Part shown: one piece after another, positions 32,685-41,824 of the stretch
Layout of the letters: each line of letters starts with the position of its first letter
How positions within the stretch are numbered: position 1 is the stretch's first letter
Assembly: GCF_002954355.1 (NCBI RefSeq)
Contig: NZ_MQVV01000017.1
Location: forward strand, 62,001-126,000
Direction: 5' to 3'
Source: Nonlabens tegetincola
GTDB taxonomy: Bacteria > Bacteroidota > Bacteroidia > Flavobacteriales > Flavobacteriaceae
Length of the DNA: 64,000 nucleotides
Translations under genes and position numbers: made by a program
Notes under the pieces: model-generated
What the model saw: the letters and a program-made list of their open reading frames with translations, nothing else
The model's database searches: none
Told to the model about the DNA's origin: nothing

Positions 32685-34481
32685 ATGATTCAAGAAAACA
32701 AGCAAGAACAAAAGGTTCAAGAGCAACAAGCAGCACCATCTGCTGCAGAACAATTACTAAAAGCACGTAAAGAAACCCTACAGAAAAGTAAGGAAAAACG
32801 ACAAGAGCCGTTTTACTGGTTAAACGATTACAGTCGTAGGTTTCTTGAATCAGGATATTTAACCCAAGGAGTAACTCCTGAACAACGTATTAGAGAAATC
32901 GCAGATCATGCTGAAAAAATCCTAGGCATGCCAGGTTTTTCAGATAAGTTTTATGACTACATGTCTAGAGGTTTCTATTCATTAGCCTCTCCAGTTTGGT
33001 CAAACTTTGGTAAACGTCGCGGTCTTCCTATAAGTTGTTTTGGATCTCATATCGATGATGATATGGGTAACATCTTATATACGCAGTCAGAAGTTGGTAT
33101 GATGTCAAAATTAGGTGGTGGTACATCAGGTTATTTTGGTAAAATACGTCATCGTGGTGCGGCTGTAAAAAATAATGGAGAAGCTTCTGGTGCTGTACAC
33201 ATTATGCAATTGTTTGAGTCAATGGTCGATGTAGTAAGTCAAGGATCAGTGCGTCGTGGCCGATTCTCTCCTTACCTACCTGTAGAACATCCAGACATCA
33301 TGGAGTTTCTAGAAATAGGTACTGAAGGAAACCCAATTCAAAGTCTTACTCACGGTGTAACTGTGACTAACGACTGGATGGAAGAAATGATTGGTGGTGA
33401 CACTGAAAAAAGAGCCATTTGGGCCAAAGTTCTTCAACGTCGTGGTGAGATGGGTTATCCATACATTTTCTTTACAGATAATGCTAATAAAGGTGCTGCT
33501 GATGTTTACCAAGACAAAGACCTTCCTATTTATGCCAGCAATTTATGTACAGAAATAATGCTACCTTCAAATGACGACTGGTCGTTCGTTTGTGTACTGT
33601 CAAGCGTTAATTTATTGCACTATGATGATTGGAAAGATACTGATGCGGTAGAAACCATGATCTACTTCCTAGATGCTATTATCACTGAATTTGTTGAAAA
33701 ATTAGAAGCGTATAGAGATTCTGAAAATAGAGATGATCGTCAAACGTTCTTATTTATGGAGCGCGCCTACAATTTTGCAAAAACAAATCGCTCTTTAGGT
33801 TTAGGAGCATTAGGATGGCACTCACTTTTACAATCAAAACGTTTATCGTTTGGAAGTCAAGAAGCATTCAATTTGAACAGTGAAATTTTTAGAGAAATAA
33901 AAGATCGTTCTTACAAAGCAAGTGAGGAACTAGCCAAAAAATTTGGAGAACCTGAAGTTCTTAAAGGTTATGGCCGTAGAAATGCTACACTTAATGCAGT
34001 AGCGCCTACTACATCTAGTGCCTTTATTTTGGGTCAGGTATCTCAAGGAATTGAACCTATTTGGTCAAATATTTATGTAAAAGATATTGCAAAGATTAAA
34101 ACCACCATCAAAAACCCATTCCTTGTAGAGCTTTTAGAGGAAAAAGGAATGAATAATAAAGAAGTGTGGAGAGATATTCGCGATCATGATGGATCTGTAC
34201 AGCATTTGGATTTCTTAACAGAAGAAGAAAAAGATGTTTTTAGAACTTACCCTGAATTAGATCAAAACGATATCGTTTATCAAGCTGCAAACCGTCAAAA
34301 TCATATTGATCAAGGTCAGTCGGTTAACTTAATCGTTCATCCAGATATGCCTATTAAAGAGATTAATAAAATTCATATTAATGCATGGAAATTAGGCCTT
34401 AAGTCACTGTATTACCAGCACAGTATGAATGCTGCACAAAAATTCAAACAACAAAAAGAATGTACTACATGTGAAGCTTAA
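32685..34481 (+). CDS. nrdA: Ribonucleotide reductase, catalytic subunit without ATP-cone
   Basis: The R1 subunit, 598 residues, reducing ribonucleoside diphosphates. It starts two bases after nrdB. Active-site marks: the substrate-site segment ISCFGSH (Cys for reductive turnover), ASNLCTEIMLP (thiyl-radical Cys), TSSAFILGQVSQGIEP, and the shuttle C-terminus KECTTCEA with a CxxC pair. The usual N-terminal ATP-cone is missing: the first ~50 residues are a charged, low-complexity lead-in and the chain enters the catalytic fold at once (YWLNDYSRRFLESGYLTQG). Activity control therefore falls to the cone on NrdB. Confidence 0.95.
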   Translation: MIQENKQEQKVQEQQAAPSAAEQLLKARKETLQKSKEKRQEPFYWLNDYSRRFLESGYLTQGVTPEQRIREIADHAEKILGMPGFSDKFYDYMSRGFYSLASPVWSNFGKRRGLPISCFGSHIDDDMGNILYTQSEVGMMSKLGGGTSGYFGKIRHRGAAVKNNGEASGAVHIMQLFESMVDVVSQGSVRRGRFSPYLPVEHPDIMEFLEIGTEGNPIQSLTHGVTVTNDWMEEMIGGDTEKRAIWAKVLQRRGEMGYPYIFFTDNANKGAADVYQDKDLPIYASNLCTEIMLPSNDDWSFVCVLSSVNLLHYDDWKDTDAVETMIYFLDAIITEFVEKLEAYRDSENRDDRQTFLFMERAYNFAKTNRSLGLGALGWHSLLQSKRLSFGSQEAFNLNSEIFREIKDRSYKASEELAKKFGEPEVLKGYGRRNATLNAVAPTTSSAFILGQVSQGIEPIWSNIYVKDIAKIKTTIKNPFLVELLEEKGMNNKEVWRDIRDHDGSVQHLDFLTEEEKDVFRTYPELDQNDIVYQAANRQNHIDQGQSVNLIVHPDMPIKEINKIHINAWKLGLKSLYYQHSMNAAQKFKQQKECTTCEA

Positions 34482-34500
34482 GTAATTACTTGTAATTAAT

Positions 34501-34534
34501 AAAAAAAGCCATCTTTTTCAAGATGGCTTTTTTA
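34501..34534 (+). terminator. Rho-independent terminator of nrdBA
   Basis: GCCATCTT and AAGATGGC form a stem with a TTTC loop, flanked by A-run and T-run. Confidence 0.92.
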
Positions 34535-34576
34535 ATTCCTCTAATTTTTAAGGACAATCAAATCGTAATTCCCCAC

Positions 34577-35350
34577 TTACAACTCTTTAGCCTCGTTCCA
34601 ATACACATCCATCTCGTCCAGCGACATATCATGTAGTTGTTTACCAGCCTCACCTGCTTTTTTTTCCAGATAAGAAAAGCGTTTGATGAATTTTTTATTA
34701 GTTCGCTCTAGTGCATTTTCTGGATTTACACCTAAATGTTTGGCATAATTTACAAGTGAGAAGAGCACGTCTCCTAGTTCGGCTTCAATTTTATCCTTAT
34801 CTCCTGCTAGGACCTCAACTTCTAGCTCTGCCAGTTCTTCTTGTAACTTTTCTTTTACCTGTTCTGGTCGTTCCCAGTCAAATCCTACACCAGCCACTTT
34901 TTCTTGTATACGTGCACTTTTTACTAGAGCTGGTAAAGAATTAGGAACACCTTCTAACACACTCTTTTTACCTTCTTTAAGTTTAAGAGCTTCCCAATTT
35001 GCCTTTACCTCGGCCTCGTTTTCCACTTTTACATCTCCGTAAATATGTGGATGCCTAGAAACCAACTTATCGCAAATTCCATGAGCAACACTAGCAATAT
35101 CAAACTCACCAGTCTCACTACCTATCTTGGAATAAAAAACAATGTGCAATAATAAATCACCCAGTTCCTTAGGAATTTCTTCTCGATCATCATCTAGAAT
35201 AGCATCTCCCAGCTCATAGACTTCTTCAATGGTCAAATGACGTAGTGATTGCAATGTTTGTTTACGATCCCATGGACAGCCTTCTCGCAGTTCATCCATA
35301 ATGGTAAGCAATCTATCAAGAGCTTCTAATTTTTCCTGGCGTGTAGTCAT
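34577..35350 (-). CDS. mazG: Nucleoside triphosphate pyrophosphohydrolase MazG
   Basis: Hydrolyses (d)NTPs to monophosphates, cleaning the nucleotide pool. The 257-residue form starts at the ATG at 35350 (MTTRQEKLEALDRLLTIM) because an extended frame to 35437 would read through the intergenic palindrome and gives RVRFRESVIKPTIHT, unlike the family. CPWDRKQT, EEVYELGDAI and ELGDLLLHIVF (EExxE..ExxD metal site) mark the first MazG domain; EELAELEVEV and AELGDVLFSLVNYAKH mark the second. The gene is alone on the minus strand. Confidence 0.95.
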   Translation of the reverse strand: MTTRQEKLEALDRLLTIMDELREGCPWDRKQTLQSLRHLTIEEVYELGDAILDDDREEIPKELGDLLLHIVFYSKIGSETGEFDIASVAHGICDKLVSRHPHIYGDVKVENEAEVKANWEALKLKEGKKSVLEGVPNSLPALVKSARIQEKVAGVGFDWERPEQVKEKLQEELAELEVEVLAGDKDKIEAELGDVLFSLVNYAKHLGVNPENALERTNKKFIKRFSYLEKKAGEAGKQLHDMSLDEMDVYWNEAKEL

Positions 35351-35410
35351 AAATTGATACTTTTGTGATAAAAGGAACTTACTTTTATCCGTGTGAATAG
35401 TTGGTTTAAT

Positions 35411-35430
35411 TACGCTTTCGCGAAAGCGTA
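35411..35430. repeat. Iterated palindrome copy 8, intergenic 20-bp form
   Basis: TACGCTTTCGCGAAAGCGTA, a perfect 20-bp palindrome between mazG and the thioredoxin genes. Identical 20-mer at 49099-49118. Confidence 0.96.
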
Positions 35431-35519
35431 CTCTCAAAAATACTACTGAACTTTTTCAGTCCATCTACTCACAATAATTATGGCATAAAATTAGTTAGCT
35501 TTACTCACAAACAAGAACA

Positions 35520-36260
35520 ATGAACAGAATACTTTTCCTCTTACTTTTTATTTCACTAGGTGGGACCATACAAGCACAGGATTATATAACAGATGATACG
35601 TTTGAAACTACTGCGATGAAAAGCGATGGGCAACTTAAAGTCGTATCCTTTACCGCGGCATGGTGCGGTCCTTGTAAAATGATGAAACCTATTTTTAAAG
35701 AGTTAAATGAGGATAATGATCTGGATATTACGGTATATTATCTGGATATTGATCACAACGTGACCAATGATGTTCTCAACATTCACAGCGTGCCTACTAT
35801 ATATTTTATAAAAAATGGTGTAAAAATGGGCGAATTAATAGGTGGTCGTTCCAAAAGTCACCTTTTGAAAGAAATAAACAAGTTTAAAAATAGTGAGGCA
35901 ACGGGAGAAAAACTGGACTACCTGCCTGTACCTAGTTCAATAGAAATAGTTGCTGGTGATCATAAGAAATTGACGGTAAAAACCGCTCAAAAAGTATGGA
36001 ACAGTGTAGATAATTTAAATAAGCTGAGTGAATCTATATTTCTGAACCTGAACAATAAAGCAGACTTGCGTTACGGCCTGATGCTAGCAGAACGCAGCAT
36101 AGAGATAGAACCTTCCCTAGTGAATACTGTGACAAAAGCTTATATCCTGTACAAATTAGGCGAATCAAAAAAGGCCAAAAAAGCACTTAAAATGGCTCAA
36201 AAGGTGGCAGGCGATCAAAAAGTAGAGGCTATTGAAAGTCTACTTAAAAAACTAGCTTAA
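35520..36260 (+). CDS. Exported thioredoxin-fold protein with C-terminal helical repeats (first of tandem pair)
   Basis: A 246-residue periplasmic protein: signal peptide (MNRILFLLLFISLGGTIQAQ), thioredoxin domain with WCGPC at residues 48-52 and the cis-Pro loop SVPTIYF, then a ~120-residue helical region that resembles tetratricopeptide repeats (LRYGLMLAERSIEIEPS, AYILYKLGESKKAKKALKMAQK). Likely a disulphide reductase or thiol carrier acting in the periplasm. Its TAA overlaps the next ATG by one base, and the two proteins share domain order and about a third of residues, so they are a tandem duplication. Confidence 0.85.
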   Translation: MNRILFLLLFISLGGTIQAQDYITDDTFETTAMKSDGQLKVVSFTAAWCGPCKMMKPIFKELNEDNDLDITVYYLDIDHNVTNDVLNIHSVPTIYFIKNGVKMGELIGGRSKSHLLKEINKFKNSEATGEKLDYLPVPSSIEIVAGDHKKLTVKTAQKVWNSVDNLNKLSESIFLNLNNKADLRYGLMLAERSIEIEPSLVNTVTKAYILYKLGESKKAKKALKMAQKVAGDQKVEAIESLLKKLA

Positions 36261-37003
36261 TGTTCAACCGCATAGCATTACTCATCCTAATATTCATGTG
36301 CTGGATGTTGCCGGCACAAGCTCAAACCTATGTTACAGATGCAACCATGGATGAAACTGTAATGCAGGAGAACGATCGCGTGGTAGTTCTTTTTTTTACC
36401 GCTACCTGGTGTGGACCATGTCAATACATGAAACCTATAATAAACAGTATTAAAAAAGAAGTGGACGTTGACATTTACTATCTAGACACAGATAATAACA
36501 CCGCCGATGATATTTTACACGTAACTAGTATACCTACTTATTATTTCATTAAAAACGGACGAAAACTAGGTCAAACAACCGGTACTTTGAAAAGAGCACG
36601 ACTTATCCAGTTAATTCTAAGACATGATGCAATGACTGTAACCGGTGATCTTTTACCCTATCGCGGTAAACCCAGTAAATTTTCTATCAAGGAAGGGCTT
36701 TCAAAAGAATTATCTTATGAAAGCATTGATAAAGTATGGTATGATGCGGCGCAACTTAATGCCACTGCATGGAACTATACTAGTGAATCGTCTCATTTAC
36801 AGGATGTACAAGCTGCTCTCGTCATGATAAATCGCAGTATTGAACTAGAAGAAACGGTAAGTGCTCTAGAGACAAAAGCCTTTTTGCTGTTACGTTTAAA
36901 CCGCAAAAAAGAAGCAAAATTGGTAATTGACCAAGGACTTAAACTAGCTCGTAAAAGGGATGAATTTACTGGAATTCTAGAAGGTTTACTAGAACGATTA
37001 TAA
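36260..37003 (+). CDS. Exported thioredoxin-fold protein with C-terminal helical repeats (second of tandem pair)
   Basis: A 247-residue paralogue of the previous protein. Signal peptide MFNRIALLILIFMCWMLPAQAQ, thioredoxin motif WCGPC at residues 50-54, TSIPTYYF loop, then TPR-like helices (VQAALVMINRSIELEETVSALETKAFLLLRLNRKKEAKLVIDQGLKLA split over two repeats). The two copies probably work as a redundant or sequential thiol pair in the periplasm. It converges on and overlaps the MoxR gene by six bases. Confidence 0.85.
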   Translation: MFNRIALLILIFMCWMLPAQAQTYVTDATMDETVMQENDRVVVLFFTATWCGPCQYMKPIINSIKKEVDVDIYYLDTDNNTADDILHVTSIPTYYFIKNGRKLGQTTGTLKRARLIQLILRHDAMTVTGDLLPYRGKPSKFSIKEGLSKELSYESIDKVWYDAAQLNATAWNYTSESSHLQDVQAALVMINRSIELEETVSALETKAFLLLRLNRKKEAKLVIDQGLKLARKRDEFTGILEGLLERL

Positions 37004-38461
37004 TCCCTTTAAATAACTGCTGTACAAATCGTTGATTTGGTATCCTTCTTTAAATCGGTGCTTGCTTAGTTTATCAAATTCCACCAAAGACCAAAGTAAA
37101 AATTCTTTTAAAAAGAATTTTTCCTCGCTAACTACATCGGGTTGATACTCGTTTATTAAATCTTCTAGTGGAGTAACTTCATTCAACAAATGCTCATATT
37201 CCTCATTGGACAACTCATCAAGTAATTCAATCCCGTTATTGTCAAAAAACCATTGCACAAGAGTATCGTATGGGGTCTGCTCATCAGCTTTGGTAAGCTT
37301 TTTAATTTCAGGAAAATATATTGGAAAAAGTGTTTTTGTAGCCTGAGCAATTAATTCTTGCGCTACAAATGCAGCTCCTTCTTGTTCTCCTTCATAAACC
37401 AACTCTATTTTACCCGTGATGGATGGTATGACACCTAAAAAGTCGCTATATCGTATAGTGGTTGTTTTTTCGCCACTAATAAGCGACCTACGTTCGGCAG
37501 TACTTAATAGGTTTTCATATGCGGTGATACTCATACGAGCACTCACGCCACTTTTTTCATCTACGTATTCACTTTCTCGTGCTGTAAAACTTATTTGTTC
37601 TAACAAATCTTTGGCAAGTTCAGGTACGTGAATGTGATTTTTTAGACGATCGTCATTACTAGCTTCTTGTTGGGTAATGATTTTGGCAATCTCAATAGAT
37701 TTTGGATAATGAGTAAGTATTTGTGAGCCTATACGGTCTTTAAGAGGTGTTACAATGCTACCACGATTGGTATAATCTTCTGGATTTGCAGTAAATACAA
37801 ATTGCATATCTAGTTGTAGCCTTAATTTAAAACCACGAATTTGAATATCTCCTTCTTGAAGAATATTAAATAAGGCAACTTGAATGCGCGCCTGTAAATC
37901 AGGTAACTCATTAATTACAAATATGCAGCGATTTGCTCGTGGTATCATACCATAATGAATCACCCTATCATCTGCATAACTTAACTTGAGATTAGCTGCT
38001 TTTATAGGATCGATATCTCCTATCAAATCGGCAACAGTAACATCTGGAGTGGCTAATTTTTCATAGAACCTTTCATCTCTATGTAACCATTCAATAGGCG
38101 TGTTATCGCCATGTTCTTCTATAAGTTGTTTCGCTTTTCGCGAAAGCGGATTTAAAGGATCATCATGTATTTCACTGCCACCTATAAAAGGAATGTATTC
38201 ATCTAAAAGCTGAGTCATGAGCCTTGCGAGCCTAGTTTTGGCCTGTCCTCTTAAACCTAGTAAATTAATATTATGCTTAGATAGGATGGCACGCTCTAGT
38301 TCTGGAATCACAGTATTTTCATATCCATGAATTCCTTTAAAAGTGACTACATCATTTTTAATGTTATCAATCAAGTTATCACGCAGCTCATCCTTTATGG
38401 ATTTTGATTTCCATCCAGCTTCCTTTAATTGACCCAGTGTTTTAATACTTTGAATATTCAT
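36998..38461 (-). CDS. MoxR-type AAA+ ATPase (magnesium-chelatase-like)
   Basis: A 487-residue AAA+ ATPase. The start at 38461 (MNIQSIKTLGQLKEAGW) is chosen over an upstream ATG at 38494 whose extra residues look random. P-loop GLRGQAKT at residues 69-76, the GxxGxAKT form typical of MoxR; Walker B CIFVINELPDL; sensor-like FTANPEDYTNRG. MoxR ATPases normally act with a VWA-domain partner to load metals or remodel protein complexes; no VWA gene is adjacent here. The imperfect palindrome copy encodes NPLSRKA. The C-terminal ~120 residues are helical and specific to this subgroup. Confidence 0.85.
   Translation of the reverse strand: MNIQSIKTLGQLKEAGWKSKSIKDELRDNLIDNIKNDVVTFKGIHGYENTVIPELERAILSKHNINLLGLRGQAKTRLARLMTQLLDEYIPFIGGSEIHDDPLNPLSRKAKQLIEEHGDNTPIEWLHRDERFYEKLATPDVTVADLIGDIDPIKAANLKLSYADDRVIHYGMIPRANRCIFVINELPDLQARIQVALFNILQEGDIQIRGFKLRLQLDMQFVFTANPEDYTNRGSIVTPLKDRIGSQILTHYPKSIEIAKIITQQEASNDDRLKNHIHVPELAKDLLEQISFTARESEYVDEKSGVSARMSITAYENLLSTAERRSLISGEKTTTIRYSDFLGVIPSITGKIELVYEGEQEGAAFVAQELIAQATKTLFPIYFPEIKKLTKADEQTPYDTLVQWFFDNNGIELLDELSNEEYEHLLNEVTPLEDLINEYQPDVVSEEKFFLKEFLLWSLVEFDKLSKHRFKEGYQINDLYSSYLKGL
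38136..38145. repeat. Iterated palindrome copy 9, degenerate (extra T), inside the MoxR gene
   Basis: The local sequence CGCTTTTCGCGAAAGCG carries one inserted T relative to the element; the symmetric core is TTTCGCGAAA. Read as LSRKA. Confidence 0.8.
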
Positions 38462-38581
38462 GACATTACTTTGAGTAGTGAAAATACAGCGCATAAATGC
38501 ATTAAAAAAGAAGACACCGCTGTTTTAACGATACTTTGAGTTTTAAAAAGCTCACTGTTCTCTTTATGTGCTCAAATAGAA

Positions 38582-39457
38582 TTAATGAGTAAACAAAACC
38601 TCACTGTAATCTGTCAAAGCATCCAATTGTTCCTCGCTTAAATCATCACGGTCTTGATCATTCAAAAGAGACAAATGATACAGGTAATATTTCTTACTTA
38701 CCTCATTAGGATTAAATTCAATTTCATAGTTTAACTTTTCGTAAATCAATTCATTATTATCAATTAGTAGTAAAACTTGAATGATACCTGATCTAAGGAT
38801 TACATAATTACTGTAAGGGCTTTTTATTTCTCTAACTAAATCTAAAGCTCCATCTGGATTCCCACGATTTAATTGATGCCTTGCCTCAGCAAGAGTTTGG
38901 TAGGCATCCATCATCTCTAGCTGTTTTCCTAAAGGAACATCTACTTGCATGGACAGGGCACTTTGTATAAGTTGTGAAATACTATAACCAGAAGCTACGT
39001 GGTAATGATTTGCTATGTAATAATCCCCTTGATTATTAGGTTGAAGATAAAAAACTACATTATCGGCGCTTGTGCCTGTGCTATCTGATATACTATAAAT
39101 AGCTCTCACGGCATTGTCTTTCTGATAAAGTTCAATCAGTTCTGTTTTTTGATTATTCAATTTATTCGTTTCTGCAATTGACCCCAACGCATCTCTAACT
39201 AATCGACGCAGAAAATAAACTACACTACTTCGAGTGTGTTTTGGTATTTTTTTAAAACTAATTTTTTTAGTAAAAGAATTGATATTAAAATTATTCTTAA
39301 GGAAATCTGCATCATAATTATTAAGGGCTTCTTCAATATCAACAGCAAGATTTTCAGCTTGAATGGGTACTATGTAATTGATTTTATCTTCATCTGATTT
39401 GCAAGCGGTGAGAATGACAATTATGAATGTTAGAATAAGAACGTAGTGGTTTTTCAT
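38582..39457 (-). CDS. Lipoprotein of unknown function
   Basis: A 291-residue protein counted from the ATG at 39457 (MKNHYVLILTFIIVILTACKS), giving a lipobox LTAC with the lipidated Cys at residue 19. An earlier start at 39493 would overlap recG and put 12 residues before the signal. The mature chain begins with LAVDIEEALNNYDADFLKNNF and ends in helical repeats that look TPR-like (MMDAYQTLAEARHQLNRGNPDGALDLVREI). No family recognised. Same strand as recG, starting 17 bases after its stop, so probably co-transcribed. Confidence 0.7.
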   Translation of the reverse strand: MKNHYVLILTFIIVILTACKSDEDKINYIVPIQAENLAVDIEEALNNYDADFLKNNFNINSFTKKISFKKIPKHTRSSVVYFLRRLVRDALGSIAETNKLNNQKTELIELYQKDNAVRAIYSISDSTGTSADNVVFYLQPNNQGDYYIANHYHVASGYSISQLIQSALSMQVDVPLGKQLEMMDAYQTLAEARHQLNRGNPDGALDLVREIKSPYSNYVILRSGIIQVLLLIDNNELIYEKLNYEIEFNPNEVSKKYYLYHLSLLNDQDRDDLSEEQLDALTDYSEVLFTH

Positions 39458-39474
39458 TAAAGTAGTTAGGTTGA

Positions 39475-41580
39475 TTAACTTATATATTTCCAAAAGCCTT
39501 TTTTACTTTGTAAGTAGGCCATTACTCGTTTGATAGGTTGATTTTTATCTAATTGAATAGCAGGATCTTCTTTCAACACTTTACTTGCAGCCTCTCTTGC
39601 AATAGCAAGAATTTGTTGGTCCTTCACTAGATCGGCCATTCTCAAGTTCATGATACCACTTTGTCGTGTTCCCATTAAATCTCCTGGACCTCTTAATTTA
39701 AGATCTACTTCGGCAATCTCAAACCCATCGGTAGTACGCACCATAGTTTCCATTCTAGTGCGAGCTTCTTTGCTTAACTTAAATCCAGTCATAAGAATAC
39801 AAAAACTTTGATCGGCACCGCGTCCTACTCTACCACGTAATTGATGCAATTGCGACAAACCAAAACGTTCGGCACTTTCAATTACCATTACACTTGCATT
39901 AGGAACATTTACACCTACCTCAATAACGGTTGTAGCTACCATAATTTGTGTTTCTCCTTTGACAAACCTATCCATTTCCCAGTCTTTATCTTCTGGCTTC
40001 ATCTTTCCATGGACAATACTTACCTTATAATCCGGTAAAGGAAATTCTCTCACGATACTTTCATATCCGTCTTGTAAATCCTTATAGTCTAATTTTTCAG
40101 ATTCTTCAATTAAGGGATACACCACATATACTTGTCTACCTTTGGTAATTTCATCCCTAATGAATTTAAAGACTCCTAGCCTATTTTTATCGTAACGATG
40201 TACGGTTTTTATTTCCTTACGTCCTGGTGGCAATTCATCAATTACAGATACATCTAAATCTCCATAAACACTCATAGCCAAGGTACGTGGGATAGGAGTT
40301 GCGGTCATTACCAGGACATGTGGTGGTAATTCATTTTTCTTCCACAGTTTTGCTCGTTGAGCTACACCAAATCGATGTTGTTCATCTACAATCGCAACAC
40401 CTAGATTTTTATACTTTACTTTATCTTCAATAAGTGCATGTGTCCCTATTAAAATATGTAAGGAGCCATCTTCTAGTCTTTCATGAAGTTCGCGACGCTC
40501 TTTAGTCTTTACACTACCAGTTAGTAAGCCGACTGACAGGTCTGTTTTTTCTAATAATTCAGCTACGCCTGCATAATGTTGCTGCGCAAGAATTTCTGTA
40601 GGAGCCATTATACAGGCTTGGAATCCATTATCAATAGCAAGAAGGCAAGTAAGTACCGCAACTATAGTCTTTCCAGATCCTACATCACCTTGAAGTAAGC
40701 GATTCATATGGGCGCCTGTTCCCATATCGGCTCGTATTTCCTTAACCACTCTTTTTTGAGCACCTGTTAATTCAAAGGGCAAGTGATTATTATAAAAATC
40801 TAAAAAATTATCACCTACTTCTTGAAACGGGTATCCTTTAATTTTAGACTTGCGCACTTTATTTTTAAGAAGTAACTCCATTTGAATAAAGAACAACTCC
40901 TCAAACTTCAACCGGTATCTGGCAGCTTGTAAATGCCTTGCCGTTGATGGAAAATGCACTTCTTTCATTGCTTGATTTTTCCCCATTAAGCTGTAACCTG
41001 ATAGTACCTCTTCAGATAAGGTCTCAATAAAGCTGTTATGTATTTCACTATACAGCGACCTCATCAATTTTACCATGTATACGTTGGTAATTTTTCTTTT
41101 GGCCAAAGTCTCGGTACTGGGATAAATAGGAGCCATTGCTTGTTGAGCACGCGATTGGTGATCTTTAAGCAATTCCATATCAGGATGAGCCATGCTAAAA
41201 GTTGCGCCATAGCGCTGTACTTTACCAAACACCACATAAGGCTGATTAAGTTTTAAATTATCTTTAAAATACTTCTGGCCTCTAAACCAAACTAACTCCA
41301 TTTTACCAGTATCATCTATAAACGTCGCTACTAGCCTGCTTACTTTACCTGTAGGAACGGTTTTGATACTAATGATTTTACCAATTACTTGTACTTGTGT
41401 GTTACCGTCAATTAATTGATTGATTTTATAATATTTGGTTTTATCTACATATCGATTGGGGAACAAATTTGCCAGATCTCCATAAGTATCAATACCTAAT
41501 TCTGTGCGCAACAACTTAGCTCGTTGTGGCCCTACTCCATTTAAATATTCTATAGGTGTAGATAAAAAATTCTGTGGCAA
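39475..41580 (-). CDS. recG: ATP-dependent DNA helicase RecG
   Basis: Reverses stalled replication forks and processes Holliday junctions. 701 residues. The wedge/OB domain (NQPYVVFGKVQRYG) is followed by helicase motifs: LLQGDVGSGKTIVA (I), DEQHRFGVAQR (II), MTATPIPRTLA (III), TTVIEVGVNVPNASVMV (V) and HQLRGRVGRG (VI). The start codon is TTG at 41580; the N-terminus FLSTPIEYLNGVGPQRAKLL then aligns with other RecG proteins, and a -7 box lies 18 bases away. Downstream lipoprotein is probably on the same message. Confidence 0.97.
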   Translation of the reverse strand: MPQNFLSTPIEYLNGVGPQRAKLLRTELGIDTYGDLANLFPNRYVDKTKYYKINQLIDGNTQVQVIGKIISIKTVPTGKVSRLVATFIDDTGKMELVWFRGQKYFKDNLKLNQPYVVFGKVQRYGATFSMAHPDMELLKDHQSRAQQAMAPIYPSTETLAKRKITNVYMVKLMRSLYSEIHNSFIETLSEEVLSGYSLMGKNQAMKEVHFPSTARHLQAARYRLKFEELFFIQMELLLKNKVRKSKIKGYPFQEVGDNFLDFYNNHLPFELTGAQKRVVKEIRADMGTGAHMNRLLQGDVGSGKTIVAVLTCLLAIDNGFQACIMAPTEILAQQHYAGVAELLEKTDLSVGLLTGSVKTKERRELHERLEDGSLHILIGTHALIEDKVKYKNLGVAIVDEQHRFGVAQRAKLWKKNELPPHVLVMTATPIPRTLAMSVYGDLDVSVIDELPPGRKEIKTVHRYDKNRLGVFKFIRDEITKGRQVYVVYPLIEESEKLDYKDLQDGYESIVREFPLPDYKVSIVHGKMKPEDKDWEMDRFVKGETQIMVATTVIEVGVNVPNASVMVIESAERFGLSQLHQLRGRVGRGADQSFCILMTGFKLSKEARTRMETMVRTTDGFEIAEVDLKLRGPGDLMGTRQSGIMNLRMADLVKDQQILAIAREAASKVLKEDPAIQLDKNQPIKRVMAYLQSKKGFWKYIS

Positions 41581-41597
41581 AATTTCTAATTTATTAC

Positions 41598-41605
41598 CAA
41601 AAATA
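41598..41605 (-). promoter_or_regulatory. -7 box TATTTTTG of recG
   Basis: Exact TAnnTTTG match on the minus strand, giving a leader of about 12 bases before the TTG start codon. Confidence 0.5.
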
Positions 41606-41793
41606 GCACATCTCTATCAACGACTGTGGTTTCTTACAAGCATACTTAGCAACTTACATAAGCAACACATTATCTAACAACCATTTAAACCCATAATCAC
41701 ACATAAAAAACTAAATCGAATTGATTGTGAATAACACGTTATTAAAAGCCAACTTACTAAGAATAAAGTCATGAAATCTATGTAGTAAAAAGC

Positions 41794-41801
41794 TATCTTT
41801 G
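41794..41801 (+). promoter_or_regulatory. -7 box TATCTTTG of purL
   Basis: Exact TAnnTTTG match 24 bases before the purL start. Confidence 0.6.
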
Positions 41802-41824
41802 CAACTAGCTTTAAAACGCTCGCA

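Noticed and set aside
34577-35437. An extended MazG reading frame beginning at 35437
   Set aside because: The extra 29 residues are read through the intergenic palindrome (RVRFRES) and are unlike MazG; the family start fits the ATG at 35350.
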